Source: Anabaena sp. 4-3
GTDB taxonomy: Bacteria; Cyanobacteriota; Cyanobacteriia; Cyanobacteriales; Nostocaceae
Assembly (NCBI RefSeq): GCF_001597745.1
Contig: NZ_LUHJ01000023.1
Span: forward strand, 35,792 to 99,791
Reading direction: 5' to 3'
Length of the DNA: 64,000 nucleotides
Part shown: positions 18,957-28,090 of the stretch, in pieces
Layout: every line of letters begins with the position of its first letter
Numbering within the stretch: position 1 is the first letter of the stretch
The notes under the pieces: generated by a model
The model's database searches: none
Seen by the model: only the letters and a program-made list of their open reading frames with translations
What the model was told of the DNA's origin: nothing
Translations under genes and position numbers: made by a program

Positions 18957-21644
18957 ATGGTAAGAGCAACACCCGAAAGCCTGAATAAATTTGTTAGTTT
19001 TTGTCAGCAGCATATTACAGGACAAGAAAAGAAAGAAGCACAAACTTTTTTAGACCGCTTTTTTCGGGCTTTTGGACATGAGGGCGCATTATAAGCAGGA
19101 GCTAGTTACGAGGAGGCAATTAAAAAAGGTAGCAAGAAGGGTAAAACAGGTTTTGCTGATTTGGTATGGAAACCCCGCGTTTTAATTGAAATGAAAAAAC
19201 GCGGGGAAGATTTAAGCAAGCATTACTCGCAAGCCTTTGATTATTGGACGCGCTTAGTTCCCCAACGTCCTAAATATGTCATTCTGTGCAATTTTGATGA
19301 GTTTTGGATTTTTGATTTTGATATCCAATTAGATACACCCGTTGATGTAATTCCTCTGGAGCAGCTACCAGAAAGGGATGGAGCCTTTGGATTTATGGAA
19401 TTAGGGGAAAAAACTCCTATTTTCCGTAACAATCAGGTAGAGGTGACAGAAAGGGCGGCTCGTCGCATGGGTGAGCTACTGCTAGAACTGGAAAAACGCA
19501 AGATTGAAAAGTTAACAGCACAGCGATTTATCCTGCAATGTGTGTTAGCTATGTTTGCAGAAGATAGACAACTTTTACCCCGTGATATGTTTATCTCTTG
19601 CATTGAAGATTGTATCAATGGGGTTAGTTCTTATGATGTTTTAGGTGGTTTATTTCGGGAAATGAATCAGCCAGGAATTATACCGGCTGGACGTTATCAA
19701 GGCGTAGATTATTTTAATGGTGGTTTGTTTACGGTAATTCATCCGATTGAATTAACTAAGGAGGAATTGCAGTTTTTAGAGTTGTCAGCTAAGGAAAATT
19801 GGAGTCAAGTTAGACCTGCTATTTTTGGTAATTTATTTGAAAGTACAGTAGATAGTATAGAGCGTCATGCTAGAGGTATTCACTATACCTCTGAGGCGGA
19901 TATTATGAAAATTGTCCGTCCGACAATTAGCCGTTATTGGGAAGAAAGAATCGAAGCAGCTAATACAATTAATCAATTATCTAAACTGCATTTAGAATTA
20001 CAAAGTTATCGCGTACTTGATCCGGCTTGTGGTTCAGGAAATTTTCTCTACATTGCATATCAAGAACTGAAGCGGATTGAAATGTTGTTGTTAGATAAAA
20101 TGCAGCAACGTCGTAAGTCAGAAGATAAACAAATGCAAATGGGTTTTGTAACACCATTAAATTTTTTTGGTATGGATACAAATCCTTTTGCTGTGGAATT
20201 GGCAAGAGTAACTTTGATGATTGCGCGGAAGATTGCTATTGATAATTTAAAATTAACTGAGGCTGCTTTACCTCTGGATAGTTTGGATAATAATATTGTT
20301 TGTCAAGATGCGTTATTTAGTAAATGGCCAAAGGCTGATGCAATTATCGGAAATCCACCGTTTTTAGATGGTAAGCATCTCAGAATATCTTTAGGTGATG
20401 AATATATCGACAGAGTTTTTCAAAGGTTTACTGATGTTAAAGATTCTGTAGATTTTTGTGCTTATTGGTTTCGGTTAGCGCACCAACATATTGACGACAA
20501 AGGTAGAGCCGGGTTAGTTGCTACTAACTCTATTAGTCAAGGTAAAAGTAGAGTTGCAGCATTAGATTACATTACGCAAAATGGCGGATATATTCATGAG
20601 GCTGTTTCTACTCAACCTTGGTCTGGTGAGGCTAATGTTCATGTTAGTATTGTTAATTGGAGTAAGGTTAAATCGGATAAGCTTTATTTAGATGATCAGA
20701 TAGTTTCACAAATTAATTCTTCACTCAAATCTACAATTGATGTTTCTCAAGCTGTCAGATTAAAAGCAAATTTAAATAAATGCTTTCAGGGTGTAATTCC
20801 AGTTGGTGAGGGATTTATAGTTACTGAACAGCAAGTAAAAGATTGGATTCAAGCTGATGCAAAAAATCAAGAGGTATTAAAGTTATTTTCAATGGGTGCG
20901 AATTTGGCGAAAAATCCTCATGGTAAGCCTGAGCGTTGGATTATTGATTTTAATGATATGATTATTGAGGAGGCGAGTGATTATCGATTACCTTTTGAAT
21001 ATATTAAAACTAATGTTAAACCAAAACGTGATAATAATCGCCGGGAAGTTACTAGAATTAATTGGTGGAAATATGGGGAAAAAAGACCAGCTATGAGGAA
21101 GGCATTAGTACCTCTCTCGTGCTATTTTATAGTTCCCAGAGTTTCAAAATGGGCTGTATTTATTCCTGCTCCTTTACACTGGCTACCAGGTGACTTAAAT
21201 ATTGTTCTCGCATCAGATGATTCCTATGTTCTTGGTATTTTAACATCTAAAATTCATCGCCTCTGGGTTAAAGCTCAAAGCTCTACGTTAAAGGGAGACA
21301 CTCGCTATACTCATAATACCTGTTTTGAAACATTTCCCTTTCCGCAAAACCCAGAGGCTAAATTAGTTGAAAAAATTCGCGCTAAGGCTGAAGAACTCCA
21401 CGAATACCGCACACAACAAATGGAGTCAAAACAGTGGGGAATAACTACACTTTACAATAAGTTTTTTGATGAACCCACAAGCCAGCTTTATAAACTGCAT
21501 CAACAGTTAGATAAATTAGTGATGCAAGCTTACGGTTTTAATTCTGATGATGATATTTTAGAAAAACTGCTGACGTTAAATTTAGATTTAGCTGAGAAAG
21601 AAAAACAGGGAATTAATATTATAGGCCCTTGGTGTCCGGTTTAA
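18957..21644 (+). pseudogene. Type IIG (MmeI-like) restriction-methyltransferase with in-frame TAA
   Basis: One frame runs from ATG 18957 to TAA 21642-21644 (896 codons, stop included) apart from TAA at 19092-19094, where codon 46 would fit Glu (GAA) in the GALxAGASYEEA context. Past the stop the gene looks intact. The nuclease motif Asp68-x9-Glu78-x-Lys80 fits the D-x9-ExK of MmeI. A helical spacer follows, then methyltransferase motif I (DPACGSG, residues 355-361), motif IV (NPPF, 466-469) and a C-terminal target-recognition part. A single polypeptide would cut and methylate DNA. Restart at TTG 19161 or ATG 19191 would give about 817-827 residues without Asp68, so possibly a methylase only. 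A sequencing error cannot be excluded. Confidence 0.85.
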
Positions 21645-21692
21645 TCATTTATATAATAATGCTGCTTAATCAAGTTGCATTGTATTCTGCAC

Positions 21693-21722
21693 TGTAGAGA
21701 CTAACCATGCTTAGTCTCTACA
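21693..21722. repeat. 12-bp-stem palindromic repeat
   Basis: TGTAGAGACTAA (21693-21704) and TTAGTCTCTACA (21711-21722) are exact reverse complements around CCATGC. The outer TGTAGAGAC arms are shared with the palindrome at 17782-17811. It lies 49 bp after the type IIG gene and may also act as a transcript end, although no T run follows. Confidence 0.7.
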
Positions 21723-21787
21723 TTATTTATTTGGTGCGACTTTATAGAGAATTGGTATATTCACCTTTGTCAATTCGTCAAAACCAG

Positions 21788-21816
21788 ATCCCCGACTTCT
21801 TGAAGAAGTTGGGGAT
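21788..21816. repeat. Dispersed hairpin repeat (atccccgacttctt type)
   Basis: ATCCCCGACTTCTT and its near-complement AAGAAGTTGGGGAT form a stem of about 14 bp with one G-T mismatch. Near-identical hairpins are, from memory, common in Nostocales genomes. It is intergenic. Confidence 0.65.
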
Positions 21817-21914
21817 TTAAGCTATGTATGAGCCATTTTTCCCAAATTTTACCAATTGCGCGTGGGTATAAACAGTTTTAAAATGGTGAGACTCAAATTT
21901 ATACAGGTGCAGCT

Positions 21915-22409
21915 ATGCGACTACGTGACGAACAGTTAGACTGGGAATTAGACTCTCAAGATGCTTATGTTCCGGTTTACCATCAAGGGGATTTGGTAGG
22001 CTTTTTTAAGCAAGATTATGCAGAAGAATTGATAAAATTTTTAAATGAAGATGAAGTTTTAAAAAAAGCTTTAAAAATTGCTTGCGTTGATTTACTGAAA
22101 GCCGCAGGTAAGGATATTAGCAAAGTTGATATTTTAATGGAAAAATATATAAAAATTAGTGAACGTCCTAAATATGGAACGAGAGCGATCGCACTTTTAT
22201 TACGTGAGCGACAAGAAGAACTAGATTTAGGCAATCAAGAGTTTGCTAAATTCTGCGATACCTTTAAACTTTCTCCCACAGAATTAAACAATATTTATGC
22301 TGGTGAAGAAGTTGATGATAGTTTATTAGCACCATTGGCAAGAATATTAGGAATTACTAAAGAGAGATTGTTGACAGTGCGTGATGGTTCTGAAGATACC
22401 AATGTGTAA
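21915..22409 (+). CDS. Small protein with HTH-like C-terminus
   Basis: The product is 164 residues. The N-terminal 40 residues (RDEQLDWELDSQDAYVPVYH) are acidic. The C-terminal 60 residues (LGNQEFAKFCDTFKLSPTEL, then DDSLLAPLARILGITKERLL) have the spacing of an XRE/Cro-like HTH. I do not recognise a named family. It ends 30 bp before a DUF2887 nuclease gene on the same strand, so the two may be co-transcribed. Confidence 0.6.
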   Translation: MRLRDEQLDWELDSQDAYVPVYHQGDLVGFFKQDYAEELIKFLNEDEVLKKALKIACVDLLKAAGKDISKVDILMEKYIKISERPKYGTRAIALLLRERQEELDLGNQEFAKFCDTFKLSPTELNNIYAGEEVDDSLLAPLARILGITKERLLTVRDGSEDTNV

Positions 22410-22439
22410 TTCCCACTTCAAAATGATTTGTCAAAGGTA

Positions 22440-23255
22440 ATGAGAACCGACAGCATTTTTTATCGCATATTTCAAGAGTTTCCAGATATATTTTTTGAAT
22501 TAATCGGAAATTCTCCTGATATGGCGAATATCTATCAATTTTCATCAATTGAAATTAAACAAACAGCATTCAGAATTGATGGTGTGTTTGTCCCGACAGT
22601 GGAAATTGAACAGCCGATTTATTTTGTGGAAGTGCAGTTTCAACCAGACGAAAGACTTTACTCGCGCTTGTTTGCTGAAGTCTGCTTATATCTCCGCCAA
22701 AATCAACCTGTAAATGATTGGGGTGCGGTGATTTTATACCCAAGCAGAAGTATAGATATAGGTGATATCAAACATTACAGAGAATTCTTTGTAAGTGAGA
22801 GAGTCAGACGCATTTACCTGGATGAGTTAAGTAAAATTACGTCTCTACCAATTGGTATTGCAACTGTAAGGTTAATAGTGGCATCAGAAGATACGGCAAT
22901 CATAGAAGCTAGGGAGTTGATAGAAAGAACAAAATTAGAAATCAACTCCACCATCAAACAACAGCAATTATTACAATTAATAGAGACTATCTTGTTGTAT
23001 AAGTTGCCGACAATCACTAAGGAGGAGATGGAGGAAATGTTTGGAACGAGTGACTTAAAACAAACCAGATTTTATCAGGAAGTTTTTCAGGAAGGTAGAG
23101 AAGAAGGTGTACGCTTAGGTAAGTTAAAAGCAATATCACCAATGTTAGCAGCAGGTTTGACTATAGAACAAATAGCACAAGCTTTAGAGTTGAGTGTGGA
23201 GGAAGTACAGCAAGCTGCACAACAGCAGTCTGTTAATTCTCAAAGCGAGAATTGA
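22440..23255 (+). CDS. Rpn-family nuclease-like protein (DUF2887)
   Basis: The product is 271 residues. I chose ATG 22440 (MRTDSIFYRIFQEFP), the usual family start, with AAAGG 5 bp upstream; a TTG at 22428 is possible. The PD-(D/E)XK core shows FRIDGVFVP (Asp47) and YFVEVQFQPD (Glu64-x-Gln66). The family is related to RpnA-type recombination-promoting nucleases. The C-terminal half ends in a helical segment, LAAGLTIEQIAQALELSVEE. Members are numerous in filamentous cyanobacteria, and their cellular role is not established. Confidence 0.75.
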   Translation: MRTDSIFYRIFQEFPDIFFELIGNSPDMANIYQFSSIEIKQTAFRIDGVFVPTVEIEQPIYFVEVQFQPDERLYSRLFAEVCLYLRQNQPVNDWGAVILYPSRSIDIGDIKHYREFFVSERVRRIYLDELSKITSLPIGIATVRLIVASEDTAIIEARELIERTKLEINSTIKQQQLLQLIETILLYKLPTITKEEMEEMFGTSDLKQTRFYQEVFQEGREEGVRLGKLKAISPMLAAGLTIEQIAQALELSVEEVQQAAQQQSVNSQSEN

Positions 23256-23406
23256 GCTTATAAGTTTCTGAAATGCCAAAAGATTATTCAGGATACATCT
23301 AAAAAGAGTTTCTCACGAGGAATTGTGGATTAATTTTTGTTAAGATTGAAGACGGTACTGTTACTTCGTCCGCAACTATCCATAATTCCTACCTGAGAAA
23401 AACTCG

Positions 23407-25101
23407 ATGCTAAGATTAGAACATATTAGTAAAATTTATCCTACAGGCGAAGTTCTCAAAGATATCAACTGGGAAGTGAAACCAGGCGATCGCATTGGCT
23501 TAGTCGGTGTTAACGGTGCGGGAAAATCCACCCAATTGAAAATCATCATGGGGGAAATGGAACCGACAGCCGGCGAAATTATTCGTCCTGCTAGCTTACA
23601 CATAGCTTACCTCAATCAAGAATTTGAAGTAGACCCAGGTCGGACAGTTAGAGAAGAATTTTGGACTGTATTTAAAGAAGCTAACGCAGTACAGTTAGCC
23701 TTGACTGAGGTACAACAGGCAATGGAAAAGGCGACTCCAGAAGAACTGGATGCGCTAATTAATAAATTGGATCGGTTACAGCGTCAGTTTGAAGCTTTAG
23801 ACGGGTACGGATTAGAAGCACGTATTGGCAAAATTTTACCTGAAATGGGATTTGAGCCAGAAGACGGCGATCGCCTCGTCAGTGCTTTCTCAGGTGGTTG
23901 GCAAATGCGGATGAGTTTGGGTAAAATTCTCCTCCAAAAACCAGATGTGTTACTGCTGGATGAACCGACAAACCACCTTGATTTAGAAACCATTGAGTGG
24001 TTAGAAAATTATCTCAAAGGTTTAACTACCCCAATGGTAATAGTTTCCCACGACCGGGAATTTCTTGACCGTCTCTGCACCCAAATTGTGGAAACTGAAC
24101 GGGGTGTTTCGACAAGTTACCTGGGGAATTATTCTGCTTATCTAGAACAAAAAGCTGAAAATCAATTAGCACAACTGAGTGCTTATGAACGTCAGCAAAA
24201 AGAAATTGAAAAACAACAGGCTTTTGTCGATAGATTCCGCGCCAGTGCTACCCGCAGCACCCAAGCTAAAAGCCGCGAAAAGCAACTCGAAAAAATTGAA
24301 CGCATCGAAGCACCTACAGCTAGTGTGAGAACCTTGCATTTCCGCTTTCCTCCTGCGCCTCGTAGCGGACGAGAGGTAGTGAAAATTAAGGATTTAACCC
24401 ATGTCTACGACGACAAGATTTTGTTTTTGGGTGCAAATTTGCTGATTGAAAGAGGCGATCGCATCGCGTTTTTAGGGCCTAACGGTGCTGGTAAATCGAC
24501 ATTATTACGCATGATTATGGGTTTAGAACCACCCACAGAAGGCACTGTAGCATTAGGCGAACATAACGTTATCCCTGGTTACTTTGAGCAAAATCAAGCT
24601 GAGGCTTTAGACTTGAAAAAAACCGTCATGGAAACCATTCACGATGAAGTTCCAGACTGGAAAAATGAAGAAGTCCGCACCCTACTAGGAAAATTTTTAT
24701 TCAGTGGGGATACAGTATTTAAAGGCGTTGGTGCATTGAGTGGAGGAGAAAAAGCGCGTTTAGCATTAGCCAAAATGCTCTTACGTCCAGCAAACTTAAT
24801 CATCTTAGATGAGCCAACCAATCACTTAGACATTCCCGCCAAGGAAATGTTAGAAGAATCACTACAAAACTATGATGGTACGGCAATTATAGTTTCTCAC
24901 GACCGTTATTTTATTTCTCAGGTAGCGAATAAAATTGTCGAAATTCGCGATGGTGAATTTCGCGTTTACCTCGGTGATTACCACTATTATCTCGATAAAA
25001 TCGCCGAAGAAAAAGAAGCCGCTAGATTAGCTGCGATCGCTGCCGAAAAAGCCGCCAAAAAAGCCGCTAAAGCTGCCAAAGCATCGGCAAAGAAGAAGTA
25101 A
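23407..25101 (+). CDS. ABC-F family ATPase
   Basis: The product is 564 residues with two ABC domains and no membrane segment. Walker A motifs are GVNGAGKST and GPNGAGKST. The signatures are FSGGWQMRMS and LSGGEKARLA. Both Walker B motifs are LDEPTNHLD. A linker with ERQQKEIEKQQAFVDRFRAS lies between the domains, and the C-terminal tail is Lys/Ala-rich. ABC-F proteins act on the ribosomal E site to relieve stalling, or give antibiotic protection. The subfamily (Uup- or YdiF-like) cannot be settled by eye. Confidence 0.9.
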   Translation: MLRLEHISKIYPTGEVLKDINWEVKPGDRIGLVGVNGAGKSTQLKIIMGEMEPTAGEIIRPASLHIAYLNQEFEVDPGRTVREEFWTVFKEANAVQLALTEVQQAMEKATPEELDALINKLDRLQRQFEALDGYGLEARIGKILPEMGFEPEDGDRLVSAFSGGWQMRMSLGKILLQKPDVLLLDEPTNHLDLETIEWLENYLKGLTTPMVIVSHDREFLDRLCTQIVETERGVSTSYLGNYSAYLEQKAENQLAQLSAYERQQKEIEKQQAFVDRFRASATRSTQAKSREKQLEKIERIEAPTASVRTLHFRFPPAPRSGREVVKIKDLTHVYDDKILFLGANLLIERGDRIAFLGPNGAGKSTLLRMIMGLEPPTEGTVALGEHNVIPGYFEQNQAEALDLKKTVMETIHDEVPDWKNEEVRTLLGKFLFSGDTVFKGVGALSGGEKARLALAKMLLRPANLIILDEPTNHLDIPAKEMLEESLQNYDGTAIIVSHDRYFISQVANKIVEIRDGEFRVYLGDYHYYLDKIAEEKEAARLAAIAAEKAAKKAAKAAKASAKKK

Positions 25102-25161
25102 AACATTTGTTGGGAAAATAGGGAATAGGGCATGGGGCATTGATACACTGGATTTTCTCCC

Positions 25162-25184
25162 CTACACCCCTACACCCCTACACC
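25162..25184. repeat. Tandem ctacacccc repeat
   Basis: About two and a half copies of ctacacccc stand in tandem within the 266-bp spacer between the ABC-F gene and gpmI. A similar taggggtgtagg run occurs near 17665-17685 in the opposite orientation. Confidence 0.7.
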
Positions 25185-25367
25185 CATGTTGCTAAGTTTG
25201 GCTAGCATATTTATCACAAAAGATGTGTAATAATTACCCAAACTTTAAAAAAATCTAACAAACACTGATTAATTGCATAAAACAAGTTAATAAGCAGAAA
25301 TTCACTTGCAGTGGTGGTTAGCAGTGGTATCATTCGGGTATTACAAAAAGTAAAGGGCAATTTTACT

Positions 25368-26966
25368 ATGACCAAAGCACCTGTTGCTCCTGTGGTGCTA
25401 GTCATTTTAGACGGATGGGGCTACTGCGAGGAGACGCGAGGAAACGCTATTGTCGCTGCCAAAACGCCAATCATGGACAGTTTATGGTCAGCGTATCCGC
25501 ATACCCTCATCCACACATCAGGGAAAGCCGTAGGATTGCCAGAAGGTCAAATGGGTAACTCAGAAGTTGGTCATTTGAACATTGGCGCAGGTAGAGTCGT
25601 ACCCCAAGAATTGGTACGCATTTCTGATGCTGTGGAAGATGGTTCTATCCTCAGCAACTCAGCTCTTGTCAAAATTTGCCAGGAAGTTCGCTCTCGGAAT
25701 GGCAAGCTGCATGTAGTTGGGCTGTGTTCTGAGGGTGGCGTACACTCACATATTACCCATCTGTTCGGACTACTTGACTTAGCCAAAGATCAGCGAATTT
25801 CAGAAGTTTGTATCCACGCCATCACTGACGGGCGAGATACTGCGCCAACAGATGGAATCAAAGCAATTAATGCTATAGAAGACTACATCAACCGTGTAGG
25901 AATTGGGCGCATTGTTACTATTAGTGGTCGTTACTATGCAATGGATCGCGATCGCCGTTGGGATCGAGTCCAAAAAGCATACAATGTGATCACACAAGAT
26001 GGTGCAGGTGATGGACGCAAAGCGGCTGATATCCTGCAAGCATCCTATGCAGAAGGCGTGACTGACGAATTCATTTTACCCGTGCGCCTTGCTCCTGGTG
26101 CTGTCGAGCCAGGAGACGGGGTGATATTCTTCAACTTCCGCCCAGACCGAGCTAGACAATTAACTCAGGCTTTTGTTAGCCCAAATTTTACAGGGTTTGA
26201 AAGAGAGCAAATTCAGCCTTTATCGTTTGTGACTTTTACACAGTACGATTCTGATTTGCCTGTATCTATAGCTTTTGAGCCACAGAATTTGACGAACATT
26301 CTCGGTGAAGTCATCGCCAACGAAGGTTTAAAGCAGTTTCGGACTGCGGAAACCGAAAAGTATGCCCATGTCACCTATTTCTTTAACGGTGGCTTGGAAG
26401 AACCTTTTACGGGAGAAGACCGGGAATTAGTCAACAGTCCAATGGTAGCGACTTATGACAAAGCCCCCACTATGTCAGCAACAGCCGTCACAGATGTAGC
26501 ACTGGCTGCGATTACAAAGGGTATCTACTCTCTGGTAGTAATCAACTATGCTAACCCAGATATGGTAGGGCATACAGGTCAGATGGCAGCTACTGTCACC
26601 GCCATTGAAACCGTAGATAATTGTGTGGGTCGTCTGGTAGAAGGTGTGAGCAAAGTAGGCGGAACTACAATTATTACCGCCGACCACGGTAACGCCGAGT
26701 ATATGCTAGATCCAGAAGGTAATTCTTGGACGGCACACACAACTAACCCGGTTCCCCTGATTTTAGTGGAAGGGGAAAAAGTGAAAATCCCTGGATACGG
26801 GACAAATGTCACACTCAGAAATAATGGCAAATTAGCCGACATTGCCCCAACTATACTAGAGATTTTACAGCTACCCCAACCACCAGAAATGACCGGGCGA
26901 TCGCTACTGCAACCAGCAGAATATGAAGTGCAACGTCCGCGTACACCTGTACCAGTAGGTCTGTAA
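25368..26966 (+). CDS. gpmI: 2,3-bisphosphoglycerate-independent phosphoglycerate mutase
   Basis: The product is 532 residues from ATG 25368 (MTKAPVAPVVLVILDGWG). An upstream in-frame start at 25311 would add 19 unconserved residues. It interconverts 3- and 2-phosphoglycerate. The phosphoserine site is in GNSEVGHLNIGAGR. Metal sites are in DGWG near the start, HAITDGRDT, and TADHGNAEYM. Length and motifs fit the alkaline-phosphatase-fold enzyme. secG follows, an order I recall from other Nostocales. Confidence 0.96.
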   Translation: MTKAPVAPVVLVILDGWGYCEETRGNAIVAAKTPIMDSLWSAYPHTLIHTSGKAVGLPEGQMGNSEVGHLNIGAGRVVPQELVRISDAVEDGSILSNSALVKICQEVRSRNGKLHVVGLCSEGGVHSHITHLFGLLDLAKDQRISEVCIHAITDGRDTAPTDGIKAINAIEDYINRVGIGRIVTISGRYYAMDRDRRWDRVQKAYNVITQDGAGDGRKAADILQASYAEGVTDEFILPVRLAPGAVEPGDGVIFFNFRPDRARQLTQAFVSPNFTGFEREQIQPLSFVTFTQYDSDLPVSIAFEPQNLTNILGEVIANEGLKQFRTAETEKYAHVTYFFNGGLEEPFTGEDRELVNSPMVATYDKAPTMSATAVTDVALAAITKGIYSLVVINYANPDMVGHTGQMAATVTAIETVDNCVGRLVEGVSKVGGTTIITADHGNAEYMLDPEGNSWTAHTTNPVPLILVEGEKVKIPGYGTNVTLRNNGKLADIAPTILEILQLPQPPEMTGRSLLQPAEYEVQRPRTPVPVGL

Positions 26967-27062
26967 ACTCAACTTTGAGAAACCAGTTAACACTGACACT
27001 GTTAACTGTTTTCTTACCGGAAACTCCTCTGTTTTGAAATTTCTATAAAAGAGATTGTTACC

Positions 27063-27296
27063 ATGACAGTTACAAGTATTGTGCAACTCATTTGGGCGAT
27101 CGCCGCCATTGGTATGATTGTTTTAGTATTGCTCCATAGTCCCAAAGGCGACGGTATCGGAGCTATTGGTGGACAAGCCCAGTTATTCAGCAGCACCAAA
27201 AGCGCGGAAAACACTTTAAACCGAGTTACCTGGGCTTTGACAGTGGTGTTTATGGGTTTAACAGTAGTTTTGAGTGCTGGCTGGCTACCTAAGTAA
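27063..27296 (+). CDS. secG: Preprotein translocase subunit SecG
   Basis: The product is 77 residues with two hydrophobic helices (residues about 4-23 and 56-74) and between them the family loop HSPKGDGIGAIGGQAQLFSS. It supports SecYE during protein export. It starts 96 bp after gpmI, on the same strand. Confidence 0.93.
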   Translation: MTVTSIVQLIWAIAAIGMIVLVLLHSPKGDGIGAIGGQAQLFSSTKSAENTLNRVTWALTVVFMGLTVVLSAGWLPK

Positions 27297-27322
27297 CAAT
27301 AAAATCCCCAGGAGATAGGTAA

Positions 27323-28090
27323 ATGGGAAATCAAAATCAACACCCAAAGCCTAATACCCTGAAAACATTCATTAATAAACAATTACTAGCAGCTTTTGTC
27401 TTAGCTATAAGTACAGGGCTGCTAGTTGTTTTGATCAACCTGCAATTTAGTCACCCTGTAGGAGCGAACTTAGCAACCACTGCACCCAAACCCCACCCCT
27501 TACCGTCGCAACTTCAACAATGGCAAGACAACACAAATAGCGGTGATTACTTCTCGCAAGTCACAACCACCGAAGTTGGTTACTTAGTTTGGTCGCAATT
27601 TCCCGTTAAAGTTCACATCAAACGACCACAAACAATTAACAACGAACAGGCGCAAGCTTGGGTTAATAGCATCTTCCAAGCTGTACAGGAATGGAATAAT
27701 TATTTACCTCTGACAGTTGTAGAACAGCCAGAAATTGCCGATATTACAATTGAGCGCAAAACCCCACCTCTGGAGTTTTCCCGTGACCGTAAAATCCCGC
27801 GTGCGCGTTCTGCTCTGGCGCGTTATGAGTTATATACTAGCAATAATGTTTTATTACACCGCTGCCAAATTTTATTAAGTCCCAGCCAAACTGGTAATTA
27901 TTTATTTGCAGCCGCCCGTCACGAATTAGGCCACGCCTTGGGAATTTGGGGTCATAGTCCTGTACAAACTGATGCTTTATACTATTCCCAAGTTCGCAAC
28001 CCTCCGCCGATTTCTGCCAGAGATGTAAATACTATGAAGCGGATTTATGAGCAACCAACTAAGTTAGGTTGGCCTATGCTTACAAAGTGA
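27323..28090 (+). CDS. Membrane-anchored matrixin-like metalloprotease
   Basis: The product is 255 residues. An N-terminal hydrophobic segment (LLAAFVLAISTGLLVVLINL) suggests a signal anchor. The zinc site is HELGHALGIWGH at residues 200-211. This differs from the metzincin rule HExxHxxGxxH by one extra residue before the third His. A Met follows downstream at VNTMKRIYEQP, the likely Met-turn. It probably acts outside the plasma membrane. The last 11 bp overlap the convergent glycosyltransferase gene. Confidence 0.78.
   Translation: MGNQNQHPKPNTLKTFINKQLLAAFVLAISTGLLVVLINLQFSHPVGANLATTAPKPHPLPSQLQQWQDNTNSGDYFSQVTTTEVGYLVWSQFPVKVHIKRPQTINNEQAQAWVNSIFQAVQEWNNYLPLTVVEQPEIADITIERKTPPLEFSRDRKIPRARSALARYELYTSNNVLLHRCQILLSPSQTGNYLFAAARHELGHALGIWGHSPVQTDALYYSQVRNPPPISARDVNTMKRIYEQPTKLGWPMLTK

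Noticed and set aside
18957..21644. BREX PglX or type I HsdM assignment for the methylase gene
   Set aside because: The fused N-terminal D-x9-ExK nuclease motif and single-gene context fit type IIG (MmeI-like) better; no brx or hsd partner genes are present.
25162..25184. CRISPR-like direct repeats
   Set aside because: Units are 9 bp in tandem without spacers; it is a simple repeat. No CRISPR array is seen in the window.
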